From positions 3,038,001 through 3,102,000 of the forward strand of contig NC_014666.1 in NCBI RefSeq assembly GCF_000166135.1: 64,000 bases of DNA. The letters are read 5' to 3'. This stretch comes from Pseudofrankia inefficax. Lineage in GTDB: Bacteria > Actinomycetota > Actinomycetes > Frankiales > Frankiaceae. The notes under the pieces are model-generated. The model saw only the letters and a list, made by a program, of their open reading frames with translations. It was not told where the DNA came from and ran no database searches. Positions 44,894-52,772 of this stretch are shown here, in pieces. A program made the translations under genes and the position numbers. The number at the start of each line of letters is the position of its first letter. Position 1 is the stretch's first letter.

Positions 44894-45565
44894 CTACGAG
44901 CGCGTCGTCACGGGCGTGCGTGGTGGCTCGTCCAGCCGCAGGGCGTGCAGGCACATCCGGGTGAGCTGCGTGACGGCGACGTCGAGGTCACCGGCGACGG
45001 TGCCGTCCACCAGCCAGCGCTCGGCGAACTGTTCCAGCATGCCGACGAGAGCGAAGACCGTGATCTCCGGGCTGACCCTGGCGTCGACCAGCCCGCGCCG
45101 CTGCAGCCGCCGGACCTGCTCCACGTGCCGGGCCACCGCGGGACGGCGCGGATCGCGGGAGCGGGCGCGCAGCCGGTCGTTCTGGTGCCCGGTCTCACCG
45201 AGCAGGGTCAGTATCCGCGCCTCGTCCCGAAAGACCTCCAGGTACCGGCGAATGCCGGCCGCGAGCAGGTCGGGCAGGTCGTCGAGCGAGTCGGAGTCGA
45301 ACGTGACGCCGTCGAACGGAGTGCCCAGCCGTTCGGACGCGGCCTCGGCGAGCTCCAGCAAGACGGCCTCCTTGGAATCGAAGTAACGATAGAAACCGCC
45401 GTGCGCGAGCCCGCCGAGATGCGAGATGTCGGTGATCCGCGATTTCCTGAATCCGTCACGCTCGAACACCATCCGGGCGGCCGCCAGCAGCCGGTCGCGG
45501 GTCGCCTGGCGTTCCGCGGAAAGCGCGGGCGCGCCGCGGCGGGCTAGGTCCAGGTCGACCAACAT
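44894..45565 (-). CDS. TetR family regulator 2
   Basis: The 223-residue protein has a TetR domain (about 18-65): TRDRLLAAARMVFERDGFRK, SRITDISHLGGLAHGGFYRY, FDSKEAVLLELAE, followed by a helical effector part. ATG 45565 follows AAAGGCGG; the frame is open a little further upstream. It lies downstream of the acyl-CoA ligase gene in the same direction (88 bases) and may be cotranscribed with it. It is the second candidate for the island regulator. Confidence 0.92.
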   Translation of the reverse strand: MLVDLDLARRGAPALSAERQATRDRLLAAARMVFERDGFRKSRITDISHLGGLAHGGFYRYFDSKEAVLLELAEAASERLGTPFDGVTFDSDSLDDLPDLLAAGIRRYLEVFRDEARILTLLGETGHQNDRLRARSRDPRRPAVARHVEQVRRLQRRGLVDARVSPEITVFALVGMLEQFAERWLVDGTVAGDLDVAVTQLTRMCLHALRLDEPPRTPVTTRS

Positions 45566-45652
45566 TGCCGTCCGCCTTTGCTGTCCTCGGTGTTCCACGG
45601 CGCGTGCCCCGGCCGGCGGATCCCACGGCCGGCGGCCCGTCTCACGCGCGCC

Positions 45653-47221
45653 TCACGCCCGGCTCGGGGTGCTCGCGTCGGCGGCGGCCGCGAGGTATTC
45701 CTGGCGCAGCGCGGTCTTGGCGAGCTTTCCGGTCGGCATGCGGGGCAGCTCCTCGCGGAAGGTGACCACCCGGGGGACCTTGAAGCGGGCGAGCTGTTCG
45801 CCCGCGAAGGCGAGGAGCCGTTCGGCCAGCTCGGGTGTCGGCTCGACACCGGCCGCGGGCTGAACGACGGCGTGGACGTACTCGCCCATCTCGTCGTGCG
45901 GGAGGCCGAACACGGCGACGTCGGCGACCGCCGGGTGCAGGATGAGCACCGCCTCGATCTCGGCGGGATAGATGTTCACCCCGCCGGAGATGATGGTGAA
46001 GCTCTTGCGGTCGGTCAGGTAGAGATAGCCGTCCGCGTCGAGGTAGCCCATGTCGCCGGAGGTCGTCCAGGTCGGATGGGCGGGATGACGGCCCTCGCGG
46101 GTCTTCTGCGGGTCGTTGTGGTATTCGAACAATGCCGTGTCGCGGTCGAAGTAGAGCAGCCCCGGCTCGCCCGTCGGCAGCTCCGCGCCGTCCTCGGCGC
46201 AGACATGCGGGATGCCGACGGTGGGCCGGCCGACGGAGCCCGGGTGCTCCAGCCAGTCGGCGGCGCGGATGAACGTCATGCCGGAGCCCTCGGTGCTGGA
46301 GTAGTACTCGTCGACGATCGGGCCGAGCCAGCTGATCATCTGGCGTTTCACCGCCGGCGGGCAGGGCGCGGCCGCGTGCACCAGTGAGCGCAGGCTGGAC
46401 AGGTCGTAGCGGGCCCGGACGTCGGCGGGGAGCTTGAGCAGGCGGACCATCATGGTCGGCACGACCTGGACGTGGGTCACCCGCTCGCGTTCGATCACCG
46501 CCATCAGCTGCTCGGCGTCGAAGCGCTCCATGACGACCAGCGTCGCGCCGAGCTCGTGGGCGGCGGCCGACCACTGCAGGCCGGCCGCGTGGTAGAGCGG
46601 CGCCGGCGTGAGGTAGACCGAGTCCTCCCCGATCCCGAGCAGTGCCCTGCCCATCCGGGAGGCGCTGATCCGGCCGGGCTCGTCGACCTGCAGCCCGGAC
46701 AGCGCCCGGCGGATGCCCTTCGGCCGTCCGGTCGTGCCGGAGGAGTACAGCATCACCTCGCCGGCCGGCTGGTCCGCCAACGGCGTGTCCGGCTGCGCGG
46801 CGACAGCGTCCTCGTAGGACTCGAAGCCGGCCGCCGCGCCGTCGAGCAGGAACACCGCCGCGCAGGTCGGGCTCAGGCCGGCGACCTCGCGGGCCAGGTC
46901 GGTGAACCGTGTCGTGGTCACCAGGACGCGGGCCGCCGAGTCGTTCAGCAGGTAGGCGGCCTCCGGGGCCGTCAGGTGCCAGTTGACGGCGGTCAGGTAG
47001 AGCCCGGACCGGATGACGGCCCAGTAGACCTCGAGATAGCGCACGTGGTTCTCGGCCAGGATCGCGACCGTGTCCCCGGGACGCAGCCCGCGGGCCCGCA
47101 GCACCCGCGCGAACTGGCGGGACCGCGCCTCCAGCGTGCGGTAGTCGATCCGCTCACCGGCCGGGCTGAGGACCACCGCCGGCTTGTCGGGGCTCTTCTC
47201 GGCGTACAGACCCGGATACAC
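45653..47221 (-). CDS. AMP-forming acyl-CoA synthetase (FadD-like)
   Basis: The 522-residue enzyme shows all ANL motifs: YSSGTTGRPKG (about 167-177), YYSSTEGSGM, TSGDMGYLD, LTDRKSFTIISGGVNIYP and PTGKLAK with the catalytic Lys near 506. It activates a carboxylic acid to its CoA thioester through an acyl-adenylate. GTG 47221 follows GGAG at seven bases. Two IclR-type sites lie upstream, and the iclR gene precedes it on the same strand. It likely carries out substrate activation for the island. Confidence 0.94.
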   Translation of the reverse strand: MYPGLYAEKSPDKPAVVLSPAGERIDYRTLEARSRQFARVLRARGLRPGDTVAILAENHVRYLEVYWAVIRSGLYLTAVNWHLTAPEAAYLLNDSAARVLVTTTRFTDLAREVAGLSPTCAAVFLLDGAAAGFESYEDAVAAQPDTPLADQPAGEVMLYSSGTTGRPKGIRRALSGLQVDEPGRISASRMGRALLGIGEDSVYLTPAPLYHAAGLQWSAAAHELGATLVVMERFDAEQLMAVIERERVTHVQVVPTMMVRLLKLPADVRARYDLSSLRSLVHAAAPCPPAVKRQMISWLGPIVDEYYSSTEGSGMTFIRAADWLEHPGSVGRPTVGIPHVCAEDGAELPTGEPGLLYFDRDTALFEYHNDPQKTREGRHPAHPTWTTSGDMGYLDADGYLYLTDRKSFTIISGGVNIYPAEIEAVLILHPAVADVAVFGLPHDEMGEYVHAVVQPAAGVEPTPELAERLLAFAGEQLARFKVPRVVTFREELPRMPTGKLAKTALRQEYLAAAADASTPSRA

Positions 47222-47423
47222 GTCAGGTTCTCCACGAAGTGGTCAGGACTTGCCGCTGGCCGCCGTGTCGTCGCGGGCGGGCGGGGGCGCAAGCCGAGCG
47301 TCGGTCGGCTGAGGGCCCGGCTCGCGGCCGAGGTGACCAGGCGGGGGAGTGACGTCCCGGCGAGCACGTCACCGATCTCCGCCTCGATGTCCCTGGCCGC
47401 GAGCCGGAATCGCAGCGTGTCAC

Positions 47424-47459
47424 GTCGCATTGAGCGAAGCAACAGCCGCACTATGCGAA
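47424..47459. promoter_or_regulatory. Two IclR-type half-site pairs upstream of the acyl-CoA ligase
   Basis: On the minus strand TTCGCTCAATGCGAC (47438-47424) and TTCGCATAGTGCGGC (47459-47445) share the form TTCGC-N5-GCGRM. Their centres are 21 bases apart, two turns of DNA. A third copy lies upstream of iclR. IclR proteins bind such short inverted repeats, so this is probably the control site of the ligase gene. Confidence 0.5.
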
Positions 47460-47468
47460 CGCGGGGCG

Positions 47469-48440
47469 TCAGCGGCGCCAGGTCCGCGGCGGCCGGCCCT
47501 GCGTCGCGGCCGTCAGGCCGGCGGCGGCCGCCGCGACCCGCTCGCCGAGCAGCACGACCTCGGCGCCGGTCCGGGGCGGCGCGTGGTGCTGTTCGGAGGC
47601 GCAGATGGCCGCGAGCACCACCACCACGTCACCGCCGCCGTCGAACACCGGGGCACAGACGGTGGAGACGCGGTAGCTGCCCGTGGGCTCGATCACGGCC
47701 GGAAGCGCGTCCGCGAGGCCGAAGAGCCGGTGAACGTCGCCCAGGATCCGGCGCAGCGCCGCGGCGTGCTCGACCCCGCGGTGGTCCTCGCCGAGCTCGA
47801 TGGCGAGCAGGTCGATCCGTTCGCGCAGCTGGCTGTCCACCTCGGCCGACCAGCCGCGAGCGCGCACCCCGTCGAGGCTCGGGGCGATCTGGGTCAGGGC
47901 GTCGGCGGGGCGCTCGGGACCCAGCCGGTCGAGCCACCGCTCGACGGCGGTGGGATCGTCCGACCAGGCCACACAGACCGAGCCGATCGGCGGCTTCAGC
48001 GGGAACCGGTCGCCCAGCCGCAGGTAGCGGTGCGCGTCGCCGCCTCCGCCCGCCGGCGGCTGCGGCGGCTGCCCGATCTCGCCGACGAGCAGCTCGTCGG
48101 GCTCGCCGGGCATCGCGCCGGCGACGAACGCGAGGCAGGTCAGCCCGGTGGCGGCGGCGAGGCCGCGCACCACGGGCCGGGCGGCGTCGACGACGGGGTG
48201 GCCCCGGGCCGCGACGCGCCCGGCGGCGACGAGCGCCGGGCCGAGGCGGTAGGTGTGCCGCTCGGGATGCCGCAGCAGCCAGCCCCGCCGCGTCAACGTC
48301 ACCATCATCGGATGGATGGTCGCCTTGCTCAGCCCGAGCGCGCGGGCGACCTCGGCCAGCGTGGCCCCGTCGGCCGGCTGCCTGGACAGCAGGTCGACCA
48401 GGTCGAGGAGCCGGTCTGTCTGCGGTGACGGTCTGCTCAT
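47469..48440 (-). CDS. IclR family transcriptional regulator
   Basis: This 323-residue protein has an N-terminal winged helix (RLLDLVDLLSRQPADGATLA, EVARALGLSKATIHPMMVTL) and a C-terminal IclR effector domain (GLAAATGLTCLAFVAG, ARGWSAEVDSQLRERIDLLA). ATG 48440 was chosen because the domain starts right after; the longer frame covers the promoter region. IclR proteins control aromatic and acyl catabolism. It lies divergent to the thiolase gene and upstream of the acyl-CoA ligase, its likely targets. Confidence 0.9.
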   Translation of the reverse strand: MSRPSPQTDRLLDLVDLLSRQPADGATLAEVARALGLSKATIHPMMVTLTRRGWLLRHPERHTYRLGPALVAAGRVAARGHPVVDAARPVVRGLAAATGLTCLAFVAGAMPGEPDELLVGEIGQPPQPPAGGGGDAHRYLRLGDRFPLKPPIGSVCVAWSDDPTAVERWLDRLGPERPADALTQIAPSLDGVRARGWSAEVDSQLRERIDLLAIELGEDHRGVEHAAALRRILGDVHRLFGLADALPAVIEPTGSYRVSTVCAPVFDGGGDVVVVLAAICASEQHHAPPRTGAEVVLLGERVAAAAAGLTAATQGRPPRTWRR

Positions 48441-48474
48441 GATGCGACAACGGTAGCGTCTGCGGCTGCCAGCG

Positions 48475-48489
48475 TTCGCGCAGTGCGAA
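48475..48489. promoter_or_regulatory. IclR-type palindrome in the iclR-thiolase promoter region
   Basis: TTCGCGCAGTGCGAA has perfect TTCGC and GCGAA arms around five bases. It is 35 bases upstream of the iclR ATG and matches the two sites before the acyl-CoA ligase. Autoregulation is the simplest reading. Confidence 0.55.
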
Positions 48490-48530
48490 TCGTGCACCGC
48501 GCCGCCGTTGCCAGGCCCGCGAGCCACGGC

Positions 48531-48560
48531 TAGTGTGCTCGACATCGAGGTTGATGTCGA
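48531..48560 (+). promoter_or_regulatory. Regulon element c with candidate -10
   Basis: TAGTGT (48531-48536) fits an actinobacterial -10 reading toward the thiolase. The element TCGACATCGAGGTTGATGTC (48539-48558) follows at once, and TCGACATC and GATGTCGA form perfect arms of a 22-bp inverted repeat (48539-48560). Placement over the predicted transcription start suits a repressor. Confidence 0.65.
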
Positions 48561-48638
48561 CATCGATGCAGTGGCACAAAAGGTTCGGAGCCCGGGAGGT
48601 CGGAGCCCGCGGGCGAGCCGGCGCGGAGAGGATTGACG

Positions 48639-49850
48639 ATGCGGTCAGCGGTGATCTGCGAGCCGGTGCGTACGGCGGTGGGTGGGTATGGCGGCGCGCT
48701 GAAGGCGCTGGCCGCCCATGAGCTGGGGGCCACCGTCGTGCGCGGCCTGCTGGAGCGGACCGGCCTGGAGAGCTCGGACGTCGACGACGTGCTGTTCGGC
48801 TCCTGTTACCCGACCATGGAGGCGCCGGCGCTGGGCCGGGTGGTCGCGCTCGACGCGGGGCTCGGCATCGACGTTCCCGGCCTCCAGCTCGACCGTCGCT
48901 GCGGCTCCGGGGTCCAGACCGTCACCATGGCCGCGATGCTCGTCCAGACCGGGGCCGCCGACGTGGTGATCGCCGGCGGGGCGGAGAGCATGAGCAACGC
49001 CGCGTTCTACTCCACCGAGATGCGCTGGGGCATCCGCGGCGGGGCCGTCGAGCTGCGCGACGCGCTCGCCCGCGGGCGGCTGACGGCTGGCGGCCGCAGG
49101 TTCCCCGTGCCGGGCGGAATGATCGAGACGGCGGAGAACCTGCGCCGCGAATACGCCATCTCCCGGTCGGAGCAGGACGAGCTCGCGCTGCGCTCACACC
49201 GGCGCGCCGTCGAGGCCCAGCGCGCCGGCCGGTTCGCCGACGAGATCATCCCGGTCGCGGTCCCGGCCCGTGGCGGGGAGGCGGTCGTCGACGCCGACGA
49301 GCATCCGCGCGCGGACACGACCCTCGAGAAGCTGGCCGGGCTGCGGCCCATCCTGGGCCGCTCCGACCCGGACGCGACGGTGACTGCCGGGAACGCCAGC
49401 GGGCAGAACGACGGCGCCGCGGCCTGCGTCGTGACCCATCCCGACGAGGCGCAGCGCCTCGGCCTGCGGCCGCTGGCCCGGCTGGTCAGCTGGGCGGTCG
49501 CCGGCGTCGAGCCGGCCCGGATGGGGATCGGGCCCGTCCCCGCGACGGCGAAGGCGCTCGAACGCGCCGGGCTGACGATGGCCGACCTCGACCTGATCGA
49601 GCTGAACGAGGCCTTCGCCGCCCAGGTCCTCGCCTGCGGCCGGGCCTGGGGCTTCGGCGAGAAGGACTGGGACCGGGTGAACGTCAACGGCTCCGGCATC
49701 TCGTTGGGCCACCCGGTCGCGGCCACAGGCGGCCGCATACTCGCGACGATGCTGCGGGAGATGCACCGGCGCGACGCGCGGTACGCGCTGGAGACGCTGT
49801 GCATCGGCGGCGGCCAGGGAATCGCCGCGATATTCGAACGCCTCGACTGA
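48639..49850 (+). CDS. Thiolase (acetyl-CoA C-acyltransferase)
   Basis: The 403-residue thiolase has a full catalytic set: Cys88 (LDRRCGSGVQ), His358 (SLGHPVAATG) and Cys388 (ETLCIGGGQG). ATG 48639 follows GAGAGGA; the TTG at 48633 is in frame. It should release acetyl-CoA or propionyl-CoA in the last step of a beta-oxidation round. The promoter region has a regulon element and an IclR-type site, so it may be under double control. Confidence 0.95.
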   Translation: MRSAVICEPVRTAVGGYGGALKALAAHELGATVVRGLLERTGLESSDVDDVLFGSCYPTMEAPALGRVVALDAGLGIDVPGLQLDRRCGSGVQTVTMAAMLVQTGAADVVIAGGAESMSNAAFYSTEMRWGIRGGAVELRDALARGRLTAGGRRFPVPGGMIETAENLRREYAISRSEQDELALRSHRRAVEAQRAGRFADEIIPVAVPARGGEAVVDADEHPRADTTLEKLAGLRPILGRSDPDATVTAGNASGQNDGAAACVVTHPDEAQRLGLRPLARLVSWAVAGVEPARMGIGPVPATAKALERAGLTMADLDLIELNEAFAAQVLACGRAWGFGEKDWDRVNVNGSGISLGHPVAATGGRILATMLREMHRRDARYALETLCIGGGQGIAAIFERLD

Positions 49851-49861
49851 GAGCGCGGTTC

Positions 49862-49901
49862 CGGTCTCGTGTCCGCCCTGGCGGTCTCGAGTCCGCCCTG
49901 C
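49862..49901. repeat. Direct repeat of a 20-bp unit after the thiolase stop
   Basis: CGGTCTCGTGTCCGCCCTGG and CGGTCTCGAGTCCGCCCTGC are adjacent copies, 12 bases after the thiolase stop. No known function. Confidence 0.85.
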
Positions 49902-50018
49902 GAAGCGAGGCAGAACGACGATCGTGGCGCATGGCTGATCGTTGCGGTGTGCTTGCCCGGGGCAGCGGCCAGCATGCGACGGCACCGGGCACCAGGTCCA
50001 CCCGCGCTTGATCACTGT

Positions 50019-50043
50019 TACTATCGACGTCGACGTCGAGTTT
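50019..50043 (+). promoter_or_regulatory. Regulon element d with candidate -10
   Basis: TACTAT (50019-50024) overlaps the element TCGACGTCGACGTCGAGTTT (50024-50043), whose first 16 bases are a perfect palindrome. It lies about 60 bases upstream of the P450 start. Confidence 0.65.
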
Positions 50044-50101
50044 GATTACCAGACCCGCGTCCGGCGGACGCGATCAGCGCGCAGATGCGGAGAACCCGGT
50101 C

Positions 50102-51328
50102 ATGGACAGCGAGACAGCGGCCACCGTCTTCACCGATCCCCGGGCGTACGCCGACAACGAGCGTTTCTACGCGGCCACCGCGCTGCTGCGCCGTGAGTCG
50201 CCGGTGTACCTGGTCGAGCATCCGAAGTACAACCCGTTCTGGGCCATCACCAAGCACGACGACGTCATGACGATCTCGCGGGACGCCGGGCTCTGGATCA
50301 ACGCCCCGCGCACGGCGCTCGGCCCGAAGCCGAAGGACGAGTCCCGCCAGGACATCCCGATCCGGTCCCTGGTCCAGATGGACGCGCCGGACCACCCGGT
50401 CTACCGGCACATCAGCGCGGACTGGTTCAAGCCGCTCGGTGTCCGCCGGCTGCGGGCCCGGATCGAGGAGCTCGCCAAGCGGTTCGTCGACCAGCTGGCC
50501 GACCTCGGCGGCGAGTGCGACTTCTTCGTCGACGTCGTCTCGCACTACCCGCTGTACGTGATCATGTCCCTCCTCGGGCTGCCCGAGGAGGACTTCCCCC
50601 GGATGCTCAAGCTCACCCAGGAGCTCTTCGGCGCCGACGACGAGGACCTGGCCCGCAAGGGCGACAAGCAGGCGCACATGGCCGCGCTGATCGACTTCTT
50701 CCAGTACTTCCAGACGGTCATCGCGGACCGCCGGGCCAACCCGACGGACGACCTGGGCTCCGTGATCGCCAACGCCAGGATCAACGGCGAGCTGATCGGC
50801 GAGATGGAGGCCGCCGGCTACTACGTGCTGATCGCGACGGCCGGCCACGACACCACGAGCTCGGCGCTGGCCGGCGGCATGCACGCCCTGCTGGAGCACC
50901 CGGACCAGTGGCGGCGGCTGTCCGGCGACCTCTCGCTCGTGCCGACCGCGTTCGACGAGATGATCCGGTGGGTGTCGCCGGTGAAGCAGTTCATGCGTAC
51001 GGCCACCGAGGACACCGTCGTGCGCGGCGTGCCGATCGCGGCGGGGGAGTCCGTGCTGCTGTCGTACCCGTCGGCGAACCGCGACGAGGACGTCTTCGAG
51101 AACCCGGACGCCTTCGACGTCGGCCGCAGCCCGAACAGGCACGTCGCGTTCGGGTTCGGCGCGCACTACTGCCTCGGCACCCATCTCGCCCGCCTGGAGG
51201 GCCAGGCCCTCTACGCCGAGCTCGTCCCCCGACTGCGGTCGATCGAGCTGGCCGGCACCCCCGAGTACATGGAGACCCTTTTCGTCGGCGGCCCGAAGCG
51301 CCTCCCCATCCGCTACACGATGGCCTGA
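50102..51328 (+). CDS. Cytochrome P450
   Basis: The protein has 408 residues, with the I-helix TAGHDTTSSA (about 246-255) and the haem loop FGFGAHYCLGTH with axial Cys357. The stretch SPVKQFMRTATEDTVVRG and PSANRDEDVFENPD resemble P450s of steroid and terpenoid metabolism (CYP125/142-like style), but this is only a similarity of motifs. ATG 50102 is the first start of the fold. It lies behind a regulon element and ahead of the SnoaL-like gene, so it probably hydroxylates the island substrate. Confidence 0.94.
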   Translation: MDSETAATVFTDPRAYADNERFYAATALLRRESPVYLVEHPKYNPFWAITKHDDVMTISRDAGLWINAPRTALGPKPKDESRQDIPIRSLVQMDAPDHPVYRHISADWFKPLGVRRLRARIEELAKRFVDQLADLGGECDFFVDVVSHYPLYVIMSLLGLPEEDFPRMLKLTQELFGADDEDLARKGDKQAHMAALIDFFQYFQTVIADRRANPTDDLGSVIANARINGELIGEMEAAGYYVLIATAGHDTTSSALAGGMHALLEHPDQWRRLSGDLSLVPTAFDEMIRWVSPVKQFMRTATEDTVVRGVPIAAGESVLLSYPSANRDEDVFENPDAFDVGRSPNRHVAFGFGAHYCLGTHLARLEGQALYAELVPRLRSIELAGTPEYMETLFVGGPKRLPIRYTMA

Positions 51329-51361
51329 CCGGCAGGGCCCGGCTGGCAAGGAGGAGGGCTG

Positions 51362-51790
51362 ATGCTCCCCGCTCCCGCGGACCATGTGGCCATCAGCGAC
51401 CTGGTGGCCCGTTACTGCCTGATGCTCGACCTGGACGACGTCGAAGGCTGGGTCGGGCTGTTCACCCCCGACGCCAGCTACCTGGTCTACGGGCGGTCCT
51501 TCGATGGGCACGACGCGCTGCGCGCGATGATGCGGGCCGCTCCCGGCGGGATGCACCTCGGCGGCCCGCCCAGCATCGAGATGCTCGGCCCGGACCAGGC
51601 CCGGACCACCCGGAACCTGCTGTTCGTCGACCAGGCCGGCGGCGCCCCGCGTCACGCGATCTACCACGACGACCTGGTCCGGACGCCGGACGGCTGGCGC
51701 ATCGGCCGCTGCCGCTGCCAGTTCGTCACGCCGGACGGGCTCTCCGACCGCCCGGCCCGCCCCAAGGACCAGGCGCCGCGCACCACCTAG
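51362..51790 (+). CDS. SnoaL-like/NTF2-fold protein
   Basis: The 142-residue protein has a cone-shaped NTF2-like fold pattern: ISDLVARYCLMLDLDDVEGW, LFTPDASYLVYG, FDGHDALRAMM and IYHDDLVRTPDGWRIGRCRC. Members are small isomerases, cyclases or hydratases. ATG 51362 follows AAGGAGGAGGG. It is 33 bases after the P450 and surely cotranscribed, which suggests it acts on the P450 product. Confidence 0.88.
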   Translation: MLPAPADHVAISDLVARYCLMLDLDDVEGWVGLFTPDASYLVYGRSFDGHDALRAMMRAAPGGMHLGGPPSIEMLGPDQARTTRNLLFVDQAGGAPRHAIYHDDLVRTPDGWRIGRCRCQFVTPDGLSDRPARPKDQAPRTT

Positions 51791-51816
51791 GCTCCGTGGT
51801 CCAGGGGCGTGGCCGG

Positions 51817-52653
51817 TCAGCCCGCCGTCGTCGGCGCTCGGCCCGGCCGCGACGCGGCGGCCGCCATCGCCCGTTCCATCCCGCCGATCATGTCGGGGTA
51901 GCGCATCGTCCGTCCCCCGCCGTCCACGCCGTACAGCGCGCCGGTGACGAAGGACGCCTGGTCGGACGCCAGGAAGTAGATCACGTTGGCGATCTCGTCC
52001 GGCTCGGCGAACCGGCCGAGCGGGGCGTTCTCGACGAACTCCTCGACCACGCCGGGCATCTGCCACAGGTAGCTGGTCATGGAGGTGCGGACCAGGCCCG
52101 GAGCCACGGCGTTGACCCGGATGCCGTGGCGGCCCAGCTCCAGCGCCGCGACCTCGGTCAGCGCCACGGCGCCCGCCTTCGCCGCGCAGTAGGCGCCCAG
52201 GCCGCGGCCGGGCTGCACGGCGTTGAGGCTCGCGACCGTGACGATGGACCCGCCGCGCCCCGCGTCCCGCAACGCCCGGCCACCGTGCTTGATGGTCAGG
52301 AAGGCGCCGTTGAGGCAGAGGTCGACGACGCGGCGCCAGGCCCGGAAGTCGTGGTCGGCGATCTCGCCCAGCGTGCCCACCCCGGCGTTGGCCACCACCA
52401 CGTCGAGGCCGCCGAACCGTTCGGCGGCCAGGGCCACCAGCGCGGCCACGTCGTCCTCGACGGTCACGTCGCACCGGGCGCCCGCGAAGGCCTCGGGGCC
52501 CAGCTCGGCGTCGAGCGCCGCGAGGCCCGCCTCGTCGATGTCCCCGCCGACCACCTTCCCGCCCTCGGCGACGAACCGGCGGACGACCGCCCCGCCGATC
52601 CCGCCCGCGGCACCCGTGACCAGGGCGACCCGCCCCGCGCTCGGCCCGCTCAT
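51817..52653 (-). CDS. SDR family oxidoreductase
   Basis: This 278-residue SDR shows TGAAGGIG (about 14-21), NAGVGTLGE, a catalytic Ser in TVASLNA, YCAAK for the Tyr-x3-Lys pair, and VDGGGRTMR near the C-terminus. ATG 52653 is the first start of the domain. It converges with the P450-SnoaL operon and follows the acyl-CoA ligase gene by about 120 bases. It likely oxidises a hydroxyl group or a hydroxyacyl-CoA. Confidence 0.92.
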   Translation of the reverse strand: MSGPSAGRVALVTGAAGGIGGAVVRRFVAEGGKVVGGDIDEAGLAALDAELGPEAFAGARCDVTVEDDVAALVALAAERFGGLDVVVANAGVGTLGEIADHDFRAWRRVVDLCLNGAFLTIKHGGRALRDAGRGGSIVTVASLNAVQPGRGLGAYCAAKAGAVALTEVAALELGRHGIRVNAVAPGLVRTSMTSYLWQMPGVVEEFVENAPLGRFAEPDEIANVIYFLASDQASFVTGALYGVDGGGRTMRYPDMIGGMERAMAAAASRPGRAPTTAG

Positions 52654-52772
52654 CGGGCGAGCCCCGGCACGCGGCGGTGGGCGGAGGGCGTCGGAACAGT
52701 CGATCGCAAGGCCATTGAGGGATCCTCTCGGGAAGTGCGCGGGCTCGTGGGAGTGCGGGGTTCCCAGGCTGC

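Noticed and set aside
45540-45565. GGTCGACCTGGACCT near the TetR 2 start as an eighth regulon element
   Set aside because: It matches only the GTCGAC core and lies in the coding sequence of TetR 2, so it does not meet the consensus.
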